The translations under genes and the position numbers were made by a program. Below are positions 56,417 to 64,000 of a stretch of 64,000 nt of DNA, in pieces. Origin of the DNA: Pigmentiphaga litoralis (GTDB lineage: Bacteria > Pseudomonadota > Gammaproteobacteria > Burkholderiales > Burkholderiaceae_B); contig NZ_BMXQ01000001.1 in assembly GCF_014651835.1 (NCBI RefSeq), positions 3,757,049 to 3,821,048 of the forward strand. Direction: 5' to 3'. Under the pieces are notes generated by a model. It saw nothing but the letters and a program-made list of their open reading frames with translations. It did no database searches and was not told where the DNA came from. How positions within the stretch are numbered: the first letter of the stretch is position 1; each line of letters begins with the position of its first letter.

Positions 56417-56625
56417 GGGGCGCAAGATTCAAGACCCAACGGGCGCAGGACCCAAGAAGCGAGACTTAGACGCAAGACCCCCGGTGCAAGGCGACTGATG
56501 CAAGGCCCCAAATGCGAGACCAGGGCGCGAGGGCCCAGGGTGCGAGACCCCAGGGCGCCAGGCCCGGACGCGGGACCCCGGGCTAGACCCCCAGGCGCAA
56601 GATCCCAGCTGCAAGGCCCCCAGCC
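56417..56625. repeat. Degenerate 14-bp minisatellite
   Basis: About thirteen head-to-tail variants of a unit near GGYGCRAGRCCCCA (for example GGTGCGAGACCCCA, GGGCGCCAGGCCCG, GACGCGGGACCCCG). The copies drift in length by one or two bases. Not part of any supported gene. Confidence 0.7.
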
Positions 56626-56880
56626 GCCAGTCCTGCGGCGCGATACCGCGAGGCAATTTCTCAGAGGCGATACCCACTAACCCGTGCGCGATGTTGGGGT
56701 CTAACGCTGCGTGCTTGGTGCCCGCACCTTATGCCCGCTGCTGTGCTGCGATGCCGCTCCTTGCAGCCTAGCGTTCATTACTTGATGGAAGCTAGACAGG
56801 TGAGACCAGTTTTACCAGGCACCCTGATATTCCCGCCCGGCGAAGCGCTTTGGTTTGCTTCACTGCGCTCTTCGTAACTC

Positions 56881-56924
56881 TGTGGATAAGTCCGCGTTTT
56901 TCCGGGTCTGATTTTTGTGGATAA
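56881..56924 (+). promoter_or_regulatory. Pair of perfect DnaA boxes
   Basis: TGTGGATAA at 56881-56889 and again at 56916-56924, same orientation, 35 bases apart. A weaker pair, TGTGGACAA (57370) and TGTGCATAA (57404), 34 bases apart, follows about 490 bases later. Confidence 0.7.
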
Positions 56925-57063
56925 CTTGGTTTGACTAGGTTTAGGGGCGGGTGTTGGCAGCGCCTTTCGCTCCCCAATATGTGAAGGATGACCGCTCGCA
57001 GGCTTCGCAGACGGTTGTCTCCCCAAACGCTGCGTTCTGGTCAATGATGCCGTTGGCGCTCAA

Positions 57064-57079
57064 GGTTTCACGTGGAACA
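57064..57079. promoter_or_regulatory. parS: parS-like site
   Basis: GGTTTCACGTGGAACA differs from a full parS palindrome only at the outer left end. One of a series of such sites upstream of mnmG and parAB. Confidence 0.65.
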
Positions 57080-57954
57080 AGCGCAATACTCTGCGGAACC
57101 CTTGATGTATCGCGACCTTTGGCTCAGGCGGCGTGAATCCGCAGTTGAAATGGCGGTGATCCTGCCGTGCCGAAGAAGGAAGTGCGGTAGTCGAACGCTC
57201 AACCCTTTGGAAACGATCCGATTGCGCCGCGCTTTGTCTTCGGCCTGTGGGCAACTTTGGGGAAAAGCAGAGCTACGAGCCATTCCGCCGCGTGAAAGAG
57301 CACTGCTCGAAATGGATGCAGCATGCTTCGGCAGGTCCGCCGTGAACAGACGCGGACGGTGCATAAACATGTGGACAACTGTGGTGCCTTGGGTCGTCCG
57401 ATTTGTGCATAACTCAGGCGGACCGTCGAGGTAGGCTCGCCTACGTCCTTGAAATGACGCAGGCGTGTGGAGGTTGCGCGAAGGACAGGCTGGAGCGTTG
57501 GTGAAGGAAGCCGTCGGGGTTGGGGCGTCTGATACAACAACGTGCCGCGAACAGTTGGCGCAATCTTGAAGCAAGTGGCGATGGATCAAGGTGCGAGGCT
57601 ACCCGAAGGTCAGCTTCGACTGACATTGGGTATTTAGTCAGCCAATCCTAAGTGTTCCACGTTCAACTTTCGGCGAAGGGCAGGGCGCGGCGACGGGACG
57701 AACCTCTGCTGTGGGCAACTTTGGGGACAAACTCGGACTCGAGCGTGGAATTGGCTCTGGCCGTTTCTGCTTATTCGGTAGCCAGCTTGGACGCTGCTGT
57801 CTTGGCGGGTGCAGGACTCCACTGCTCGGGCGACTTGCTCAGTCAGGTCCGATCGCCCACCCAGGGCAGACACCTGCAGGCCGGCAGACTACGCCCACTT
57901 ATGCAAAGCTTCCATCCCAACCTAACGCGCCACGGGGCACCGCGCTCTCCAGCG

Positions 57955-58013
57955 CCGGCCCACCACCGGCCCCAGCACCGGCCCCAGCACCGAGCCCAGC
58001 AACGAGCCCCGCA
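57955..58013. repeat. Five 12-bp repeats (CCGGCCCCAGCA type)
   Basis: Units CCGGCCCACCA, CCGGCCCCAGCA, CCGGCCCCAGCA, CCGAGCCCAGCA, ACGAGCCCCGCA in tandem, within the gene-free region. Confidence 0.8.
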
Positions 58014-58907
58014 CCCAAAAATCCGTATCCTGGGACCGCGCATGCCGTATGCCCATGTAGGGCACCGTGTCAGTTGTGCGTCGACTGCCTTTCCTCGAGT
58101 GGCAGCTGCTGGTATGCAGACGCCCCGCTGTACTCAGTGGGTCTATCGTTTGTTCGCCGTGGTAAGGCAATGTGCAGGCGCTGGAATTCTCTGCATTCGA
58201 ATACGCTCTCGACGCGGCAGCGCTTACAACAGCTGACCGACTGACGCGGCCTATGAAGCACACGTATGAACCTGCCTACGCAAAGTAGGTGCTTGGGTGG
58301 ATCTCCTCCAGCTTGCCGTTCGCCTTCCTGTTTGACCGGCCGGACGTGTCGAGCATCGAAGCGTGGACCGCGCCGTTCGTCAAGCTATCGATGACTTGCA
58401 ACTATCGCGCCCTTGCACGCGGAGGCTGTGGTCGAGCAAGGCATAGCAATGCAAGCGATCCGCACCTTGCAGGGTCCTTCGTAAGCGCCGTAGTCGGTGT
58501 TGGCCCAGAATGTTGCCGGTGTCGCATTGCATCGCACTTCGACCTGCAGGTGCGTACCAGGTGGCCTTTGTCAGCGTTCCCGCGCGAGACCATCACGTAG
58601 GTCGGGGTTCCACTGCTCCCTTCGCACTATCAATGACTTGACGACCGATGCCTCGGCGAGCCTAGCATTAGTCAGTACGCAATCACTCGGAACAATCTCT
58701 CATGGCTAAGGTCGGAGAAGGGGCAGCGCTTTGACGCGTTCGTTGTGTTGCACCGCCGAGCCTGGGCGATGAATCGTCCCCGCAGAAGTTCGGGGGGACG
58801 CAAAAGCGGGTACGGACCCTATAGAACTGCCCTGGGCCGATATCGGCGAGCCGAGCGTTCGGGTTAGTGGCGGACGATATGCACCAGGCAGAGCGTGTCA
58901 GATGGGA

Positions 58908-58923
58908 TGTTCCACGTGGAACA
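58908..58923. promoter_or_regulatory. parS: parS site, perfect palindrome
   Basis: TGTTCCACGTGGAACA, a complete 16-bp palindrome of the ParB recognition type, about 490 bases before mnmG. Confidence 0.85.
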
Positions 58924-59035
58924 ATCGTTCGCAGTGCTGCCGAACGAAGTCACCGTCGCAAGCCCGCTATCCATTCGCCTGTGCGGTGCCTGCCTCTAGC
59001 AGCCGGCGTCTAGATCAAAGCTTTGTCCGACGGCA

Positions 59036-59141
59036 TGTGGAAAAAGTTGGGGACAAGCCGGGGATAACCTCGGATAACTTCTGCGGTCTTCCATGAGGGC
59101 ACTTTAAGCCGCAAGACGGTGGATCTTTAAAAGCTTTAAAG
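59036..59141 (+). other. oriC: Candidate oriC core: DnaA-box-like array beside an AT-rich inverted repeat
   Basis: TGTGGAAAA (59036), TGGGGACAA (59048), CGGGGATAA (59059) and CTCGGATAA (59069) follow each other at 12, 11 and 10 bases, i.e. one helical turn apart, all in one orientation. About 48 bases on is the AT-rich inverted repeat CTTTAAAAGCTTTAAAG (59125-59141), a possible unwinding element. In E. coli and many other bacteria oriC adjoins mnmG. None of the four boxes is perfect, so this is a candidate only. Confidence 0.45.
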
Positions 59142-59214
59142 CCGTGTATTACTACCGACTGGCAAAGTGCTTCAAGCGTCCGGCAATGCTGCAGACTGGC
59201 CAAATCTCCTCGAA

Positions 59215-59230
59215 TGTTTCACGTGAAACA
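59215..59230. promoter_or_regulatory. parS: parS site, exact consensus
   Basis: TGTTTCACGTGAAACA, the exact palindromic ParB-binding consensus. About 170 bases before mnmG. Confidence 0.95.
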
Positions 59231-59243
59231 TCGCACGGTGCTG

Positions 59244-59259
59244 TGTTCCACGTGAAACA
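59244..59259. promoter_or_regulatory. parS: parS site
   Basis: TGTTCCACGTGAAACA, a standard parS variant, 13 bases after the consensus site. The close pair should nucleate ParB spreading toward mnmG and parAB. Confidence 0.93.
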
Positions 59260-59294
59260 TCGGCCGTTCGCCCGGTATCTCGACGCCTTAAACA

Positions 59295-59325
59295 TTCGCC
59301 CATAGCTCCCCGACACACCTATAAT
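59295..59325 (+). promoter_or_regulatory. Candidate mnmG promoter
   Basis: A perfect -10 box TATAAT at 59320-59325, 76 bases before the start; the -35 region (TTCGCC, 19 bases upstream) is poor. Confidence 0.4.
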
Positions 59326-59401
59326 CATGAGTCTTGCCTAAACTCTGTGCAGTTAGGCGAGGCGACGGGACCGAGCCTGGATCCCTTACTGGATGCTCAT
59401 C

Positions 59402-61339
59402 ATGTTGTACCCCACCGAATTCGACGTCATTGTGGTTGGCGGCGGTCATGCCGGAACCGAAGCTGCGTTGGCTGCTGCCCGCTCGGGAAGCAAGACGCTG
59501 CTGCTCACGCATAACATCGAGACGCTAGGTCAGATGTCCTGCAACCCGTCCATCGGCGGCATCGGCAAGGGTCATCTGGTCAAGGAAGTCGATGCCCTTG
59601 GCGGGGCCATGGCCCTGGCGACTGACGAAGCGGGCATCCAGTTCCGTATCCTGAATGCGTCGAAGGGACCGGCTGTGCGTGCCACGCGTGCACAGGCAGA
59701 CCGCGTTCTCTACCGCAAGGCGATCCGCGATCGCCTAGAAAACCAGCCGAACTTGTGGCTGTTTCAGCAGGCCGTGGACGACCTGATGCTGGAAGGCGAC
59801 CGGGCGGTCGGCGCCGTCACGCAAATAGGATTGCGCTTTCGTAGCCGCACCGTTGTGCTGACAGCGGGCACCTTTCTGAATGGCCTGGTCCACGTGGGGC
59901 TGCAGAACTATCCGGCCGGTCGTGCGGGCGATCCCCCGGCTGTGTCTCTGGGAATGCGTCTGCAGGAATTGAAGCTGGGGCAGGGCCGTCTCAAGACGGG
60001 AACGCCTCCCCGCATCGATGGCCGCAGCATCGACTTCAGCAAGACCGAAGAACAGCCTGGCGATCTGGATCCGGTTCCAGTGTTTTCGTATCTGGGCAAC
60101 ACGGCGATGCACCCGCAGCAGGTGCCTTGCTGGATTACCCACACCAATGAGCGGACGCACGACATCATTCGTGCGGGCCTGGACCGGTCGCCGATGTACA
60201 CCGGCGTGATCGAAGGGGTGGGGCCGCGGTACTGCCCATCGATTGAAGACAAGATTCACCGTTTCGCGGACAAGGCATCGCATCAGATTTTCCTGGAACC
60301 GGAAGGCCTGACGACGAATGAGTTCTATCCCAACGGCGTGTCGACCAGCCTGCCTTTCGACGTGCAACTGGATCTGGTTCGCTCGCTGCCCGGCCTGGAG
60401 AACGCGCACATCCTTCGGCCGGGTTATGCGATCGAGTATGACTACTTTGATCCACGTGGATTGAAGGCAAGCTTCGAGACGCGGGCGATTGGTGGACTGT
60501 TCTTTGCGGGACAGATCAACGGCACGACGGGCTATGAAGAGGCGGCGGCGCAGGGTCTGCTGGCGGGTATCAACGCGTCGCTGCAGGCGCGGGGCAAGGA
60601 AGCCTGGACGCCGCGCCGGGACCAGGCGTACTTGGGCGTGTTGGCAGACGACTTGATCACGCGTGGTGTGACGGAGCCCTATCGCATGTTCACGTCGCGC
60701 GCCGAATACCGCCTGAGCTTGCGGGAAGACAACGCCGATGCCCGTCTGACGGAGGTCGGTCGTGAACTCGGCCTGGTGGATGACGCCCGGTGGGATGCGT
60801 TCAATCGCAAGCGTGACGCGGTGGCCAGCGAGGTCGAGCGCCTGAAGTCGACGTGGGTGAATCCGCGGTCCTTCCAGGCAGATGCCGCAACGCAGCTGCT
60901 TGGCAAGCCGATCGAACGTGAGTACAGCCTGTTCGATCTGCTCAAGCGCCCGGATGTTTCCTACGACAACCTGATGAAAGCCGAGAACGGCGATGCCGGT
61001 CTGCTGGCAGGCCCGGGCGTGAGGGATCCGATCGTGGCCGACCAGGTTGAAGTGCAGGTGAAGTACGCGGGCTACATCACGCGTCAGCAGCACGACGTGG
61101 AAAAGCAGGCGGGTCACGAGAACCAACGCATTCCGGCAGACATCGATTACGACAGCGTGACCAGCCTGTCTTTCGAGGTTCGCCAGAAGTTCAAGACGCA
61201 CCGCCCGGAGACGGTGGGCCAAGCCGCCCGGATCTCGGGCGTGACACCGGCGGCGATTTCCTTGCTGCTGATTCACCTGAAACGGCGCCAGCATGCCAAG
61301 CGCGCAGCGGACGGTTCATCCAATCAAGTGGCAGCCTGA
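59402..61339 (+). CDS. mnmG: tRNA uridine-5-carboxymethylaminomethyl modification enzyme MnmG (GidA)
   Basis: A 645-residue FAD protein, partner of MnmE. I prefer the ATG at 59402 ([20 protein letters not shown]) over an in-frame ATG nine bases upstream, because family members begin just before the FAD fold. Segments are [37 protein letters not shown], the flavin region [20 protein letters not shown] and [16 protein letters not shown]. Cysteines used in the reaction occur in MSCNPS and YCPSIED. It heads mnmG-rsmG-lipocalin-parA-parB. Confidence 0.97.
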   Translation: MLYPTEFDVIVVGGGHAGTEAALAAARSGSKTLLLTHNIETLGQMSCNPSIGGIGKGHLVKEVDALGGAMALATDEAGIQFRILNASKGPAVRATRAQADRVLYRKAIRDRLENQPNLWLFQQAVDDLMLEGDRAVGAVTQIGLRFRSRTVVLTAGTFLNGLVHVGLQNYPAGRAGDPPAVSLGMRLQELKLGQGRLKTGTPPRIDGRSIDFSKTEEQPGDLDPVPVFSYLGNTAMHPQQVPCWITHTNERTHDIIRAGLDRSPMYTGVIEGVGPRYCPSIEDKIHRFADKASHQIFLEPEGLTTNEFYPNGVSTSLPFDVQLDLVRSLPGLENAHILRPGYAIEYDYFDPRGLKASFETRAIGGLFFAGQINGTTGYEEAAAQGLLAGINASLQARGKEAWTPRRDQAYLGVLADDLITRGVTEPYRMFTSRAEYRLSLREDNADARLTEVGRELGLVDDARWDAFNRKRDAVASEVERLKSTWVNPRSFQADAATQLLGKPIEREYSLFDLLKRPDVSYDNLMKAENGDAGLLAGPGVRDPIVADQVEVQVKYAGYITRQQHDVEKQAGHENQRIPADIDYDSVTSLSFEVRQKFKTHRPETVGQAARISGVTPAAISLLLIHLKRRQHAKRAADGSSNQVAA

Positions 61340-61342
61340 GCC

Positions 61343-62065
61343 GTGGCAGAATCGACCAAACCCGATCTATCCCTGACCGACGCCCCGTTCAACGGGGGCG
61401 TCTTTGCTGACAAGCTGGCAGCCGATTGCGCCACGCTGCGCCTTCCGCTGAACAATATCCAGATCGACCGATTGCTGAACTACCTGGCGCAGATGCTGCG
61501 CTGGAATCGTACGTACAACCTGACGGCCATTCGCGAGCCGGAACAGATGCTGCTGCATCACATCGTCGACAGTTTGGCGGTGGTGCCTGAGCTGGCACAG
61601 CATCTGCAGGGCAAGCCGGCTCGTATCCTGGATGTCGGATCGGGTGGCGGATTGCCCGGCGTCGTGCTGGCTATCGCCAAGCCGGACTGGGAAGTGTGCT
61701 GCGTGGATGCCGTGGAGAAGAAGACGTCTTTCGTGCGTCACATTGCCAGCGTCCAGGGGCTGAAGAATCTGAGCGCGGTCCATTCGCGCGTCGAAGATCT
61801 GGCTTTGACCAACAGCGACATCGTCATCTCGCGCGCTTTTGCATCGCTGCAGGACTTTGCCGCGCTTGCAGGTCGGCATGTTCGCCAGGGTGGAAGCCTT
61901 GTCGCGATGAAGGGCCACCCGCCAGAAGAGGAAATCACCACCGTGCGCGACCAGGGTGAATGGCGCGTGAACGGGGTGACGCCGTTGTATGTTCCACGTT
62001 TATCAGCACGCCGCTGTCTGGTCTGGATGGATCGAGGCGACGTGGCTCAGGAAGGAGAAGCATGA
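61343..62065 (+). CDS. rsmG: 16S rRNA (guanine527-N7)-methyltransferase RsmG (GidB)
   Basis: A 240-residue SAM-dependent methyltransferase of the 530 loop of 16S rRNA. It starts with GTG at 61343, three bases after mnmG. MLRWNRTYNLTAIREPEQML, HHIVDSLAV, the SAM motif ILDVGSGGGLPGVVLAIAKP, VDAVEKKTSFVRH and ISRAFASLQDF are standard. Its stop overlaps the lipocalin start (ATGA), so the two are translationally coupled. Loss of this enzyme gives low-level streptomycin resistance in other species. Confidence 0.95.
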   Translation: MAESTKPDLSLTDAPFNGGVFADKLAADCATLRLPLNNIQIDRLLNYLAQMLRWNRTYNLTAIREPEQMLLHHIVDSLAVVPELAQHLQGKPARILDVGSGGGLPGVVLAIAKPDWEVCCVDAVEKKTSFVRHIASVQGLKNLSAVHSRVEDLALTNSDIVISRAFASLQDFAALAGRHVRQGGSLVAMKGHPPEEEITTVRDQGEWRVNGVTPLYVPRLSARRCLVWMDRGDVAQEGEA

Positions 62066-62628
62066 TGGTTCGTCGGCTCGTTGCCGGGACCTGTGTTGCG
62101 TTGGCGGTGGCTGCTGCGTCGGTCGCTGCCTTTGCCGCAGCCCCTCCGGTAACCTCGGTCCCGCAGTTGGATATCGTCAACTATATGGGCCAGTGGTACG
62201 AGATCTCCAAGTACCCGAACCGATTCCAGAAGGATTGCCGCCGCAACACGACGGCAACGTATCGCGCCTGGCCAGAAGGCGGCATCGAGGTCATCAATCG
62301 ATGCGAGCAGGAAAACGGAAAGGTGGAAGAGGCGGTGGGCCGCGCGCGTCCGGGCAAGACGGCGTCTCAGCTGGAAGTGCGTTTCGCGCCGTCCTGGCTG
62401 TCTTTCCTGGCATGGGTGTGGGCACCTTATTGGGTGATCCAGCTTGCTCCCGACTATCGGTATGCCGTGGTCAGCGAGCCTGACCGCGAATACTTATGGA
62501 TATTGGCGCGCAGCCCGACGCTGTCGCCCGAGGACCAGCGTGACATCATGTCGAAGCTGGCTGACCAGGGCTACGACACCAGCAAGCTGCAACGCACCGA
62601 GCAGACCGGCAACCCCACTCAAAAATGA
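62062..62628 (+). CDS. Bacterial lipocalin (Blc-like) with signal peptide
   Basis: A 188-residue lipocalin. The start ATG at 62062 overlaps the rsmG stop and has GAAGGAGA upstream. A signal peptide (MMVRRLVAGTCVALAVAAAS ... FAAAPPV) is followed by the GxW motif in VNYMGQWYEISKYPNRFQKD. There is no lipobox cysteine, so a soluble periplasmic protein is likely, unlike E. coli Blc. Lipocalins bind fatty acids or lysolipids. Placement between rsmG and parA is unusual. Confidence 0.9.
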   Translation: MMVRRLVAGTCVALAVAAASVAAFAAAPPVTSVPQLDIVNYMGQWYEISKYPNRFQKDCRRNTTATYRAWPEGGIEVINRCEQENGKVEEAVGRARPGKTASQLEVRFAPSWLSFLAWVWAPYWVIQLAPDYRYAVVSEPDREYLWILARSPTLSPEDQRDIMSKLADQGYDTSKLQRTEQTGNPTQK

Positions 62629-62645
62629 AGCGAACCCACGACTAG

Positions 62646-63524
62646 ATGTCACCAGATTCCAGCATGGCCAGTCCGGCAACGGACGGCGAAAGCCCCGTCA
62701 GTCTCGATGCAATTACCGGGGTCGAGCCGCTCAACGCAAAGAGCGCTCGCGCGACCGCGCGGGTGTTCTGCATTGCCAACCAGAAGGGCGGGGTAGGCAA
62801 GACCACCACCGCCGTCAACCTGGCGGCAGGACTGGCGTCGCACGGCCAGCGGGTCCTGCTGATCGATCTCGATCCCCAGGGCAATGCGACCATGGGCAGT
62901 GGTATCGACAAGCGCCAGCTGGCTGCGACGCTGTACCAGGTCCTGATTGGTGAAGCGACGATCGCAACTGCCGCCGTGCCGTCCGAATCGGGCGGCTACG
63001 ACGTGCTGCCATCCAACCGGGAACTGGCTGGCGCCGAGATCGACCTAGTGGATCTGGATGACCGCGAAAAGCAGCTCAAGCATGCCATTGCCACCGTCGC
63101 GGATCGTTATGATTTTGTCCTGATCGACTGCCCGCCCACGCTGTCGTTGTTGACCCTGAACGGACTGACCGCCGCGCACGGCGTGATCATTCCGATGCAG
63201 TGCGAGTACTTTGCGCTGGAAGGCCTGTCTGACCTGGTCAATACCATCAAGCGGGTCCATGCGAATCTGAATCCCGACCTGCGGGTGATCGGTCTGCTGC
63301 GCGTCATGTTCGACCCGCGCATTACCCTTCAGCAGCAGGTGTCCGCACAACTGGAAAGCCACTTCGGCGACAAGGTGTTCGAAGCGGTCATTCCCCGGAA
63401 CGTTCGTCTTGCCGAGGCGCCAAGTTATGGCATGCCTGGCGTGGTGTTCGATCCGAATTCCAAAGGGGCCCAGGCCTATCTTGCGTTCGGCGCCGAAATG
63501 ATCGAGCGCGTGAAGACGCTGTAG
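62646..63524 (+). CDS. parA: Chromosome-partitioning ATPase ParA
   Basis: A 292-residue Walker-type ATPase that moves ParB-bound origins. The deviant Walker A is in CIANQKGGVGKTTTAVNLAA (about residues 45-64), with LLIDLDPQGNATMG and LIDCPPTLSLLTLNGLTAA as the A' and Walker B parts. There is a 40-residue N-terminal extension. A start at 62664 (second ATG) is possible. parB begins 12 bases after the stop. Confidence 0.95.
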   Translation: MSPDSSMASPATDGESPVSLDAITGVEPLNAKSARATARVFCIANQKGGVGKTTTAVNLAAGLASHGQRVLLIDLDPQGNATMGSGIDKRQLAATLYQVLIGEATIATAAVPSESGGYDVLPSNRELAGAEIDLVDLDDREKQLKHAIATVADRYDFVLIDCPPTLSLLTLNGLTAAHGVIIPMQCEYFALEGLSDLVNTIKRVHANLNPDLRVIGLLRVMFDPRITLQQQVSAQLESHFGDKVFEAVIPRNVRLAEAPSYGMPGVVFDPNSKGAQAYLAFGAEMIERVKTL

Positions 63525-63536
63525 TCCGGAGCATCC

Positions 63537-64000
63537 ATGGATACGAAAGCAGGACTTAAGAAAGTGACCATCAAGAAACCCAAAGGCCTCGGCCGTGGAC
63601 TCGACGCCTTGCTGGGCGCCGACGCGCCCGCCGTGAGTGGCCTGGGCAAGCGCGCCAGCGAGGCCGAGCCAAGTGGCCCGCCTGCCGTGCTGCCCATTGC
63701 CCAGCTGCAGGCAGGGCAATACCAGCCGCGGTCACGCATGGACGAGGGTGCGCTTGCCGAACTGGCCGAGTCCATTCGTACGCAGGGCATCATGCAGCCG
63801 ATCCTGGTGCGGGCCTTGGCGCACGGGAAGTACGAGATCATTGCCGGTGAACGGCGCTTTCGTGCGGCGCAGCTGGCTGGCCTGACTGAGGTGCCGGTGC
63901 TGGTCCGCGAAGTGACGGACGAGAACGCCGCGGTCATGGCGCTGATCGAAAACATCCAGCGCGAAGACCTGAACCCGCTTGAAGAAGCGCAGGGCGTCCA
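63537..64000 (+). CDS. parB: Chromosome-partitioning protein ParB, 3' end outside window
   Basis: The open frame from the ATG at 63537 runs to the window edge (about 154 residues). It begins MDTKAGLKKVTIKKPKGLGR, has GLDALLGADAP, then IAQLQAGQYQPRSRMDE, the ParB N-domain with the CTP-binding boxes QGIMQPILVRAL and GERRFRAAQLAGL, and ALIENIQREDLNPLEEAQG. The helix-turn-helix and dimer domains lie beyond the edge. It is the binding protein for the parS sites at 57-59 kb. Confidence 0.95.
   Translation, partial: MDTKAGLKKVTIKKPKGLGRGLDALLGADAPAVSGLGKRASEAEPSGPPAVLPIAQLQAGQYQPRSRMDEGALAELAESIRTQGIMQPILVRALAHGKYEIIAGERRFRAAQLAGLTEVPVLVREVTDENAAVMALIENIQREDLNPLEEAQGV

Larger units (their letters stand above)
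54539..59401. other. Gene-free origin/centromere region, about 4.9 kb
   Basis: No convincing gene. All frames longer than 60 codons lack conserved motifs and ribosome sites. The stretch contains parS sites, DnaA boxes, a 14-bp minisatellite (56417-56625), a 12-bp repeat (57955-58013), a 19-bp duplication (57245 and 57709) and an inverted repeat CTGTCCT/AGGACAG (55159-55179). Segments near 55.0-55.2 kb might be decayed insertion-sequence ends, but I cannot name one. It ends at mnmG. Confidence 0.65.

Noticed and set aside
57652-58236. Plus-strand frame of 194 codons
   Set aside because: Covers a degenerate parS site, the 19-bp duplication and the 12-bp Pro-coding repeat; no ribosome site and no recognisable domain.
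61990-62005. parS-like TGTTCCACGTTTATCA inside rsmG
   Set aside because: Only the left half matches; it lies in coding sequence and is probably chance or a weak relic.

Overview
The window looks like the replication-origin neighbourhood of a GC-rich betaproteobacterium of the order Burkholderiales, most like Alcaligenaceae (Bordetella/Achromobacter relatives). The evidence is the gene set dnaA-dnaN-gyrB (minus strand) divergent from rpmH-rnpA-yidD-yidC-mnmE (plus strand), then mnmG-rsmG-(lipocalin)-parA-parB at the right end, together with three 'Bug' solute receptors of the tripartite tricarboxylate type, which are expanded in that family. No species is claimed.

Left arm (1-17.5 kb): a cut amidohydrolase, a Bug receptor, a tandem Asp/Glu-racemase-type protein, a LysR regulator, a GMC oxidoreductase, a PAS-PAS-histidine kinase-receiver protein, a DUF1428 protein, a winged-helix protein preceded by a four-copy 12-bp repeat, a NYN-LOTUS RNA-binding/nuclease-type protein, an orphan branched-chain amino-acid-type receptor, a GINT1-like putative glycosyltransferase and the trehalose genes otsB-otsA.

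Island (17.5-21.4 kb): four minus-strand genes of clearly lower GC lie between the 3' ends of otsA and gyrB, behind one near-consensus sigma-70 promoter. They encode an ADP-ribosyltransferase/DarT-like protein, a protein resembling the helical C-terminal part of RarA/MgsA, a dGTPase and a primase-polymerase (AEP) fold-like protein. The last two share the overlap TGATG. This looks like an acquired nucleotide-metabolism or anti-phage module and is the best candidate here for an undescribed system. The parts of otsA and gyrB nearest the island use G/T-ending codons while the rest of both genes is C-ending, as if a tract of about 4.9 kb had been exchanged by recombination.

Core (21.4-31.7 kb): gyrB, dnaN, dnaA, rpmH, rnpA, yidD, yidC, mnmE. 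Metabolic block (31.8-54.4 kb): regulators (WYL, GntR, LysR), a Bug/ornithine-cyclodeaminase-like/UbiD operon, a minus-strand operon for a hydroxy- or sugar-acid (Bug receptor, class II aldolase, two dehydrogenases, OtnI-like isomerase), enoyl-CoA hydratase, a DUF2256-photolyase pair, a DsbA-like protein and flavin reductase, an aminotransferase, a cold-shock protein, a 2-hydroxyacid dehydrogenase and pckG.

Origin and centromere DNA: two long gene-free stretches stand out. The first (47.55-49.33 kb) contains two diverged copies of one element, each with DnaA-box-like sites at the same spacing and a palindrome. The second (54.43-59.40 kb) holds three good parS sites plus degenerate ones, DnaA boxes, a closely spaced DnaA-box-like array beside an AT-rich inverted repeat, and several minisatellites. 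The ParB that would bind parS begins at 63537 and runs off the window.
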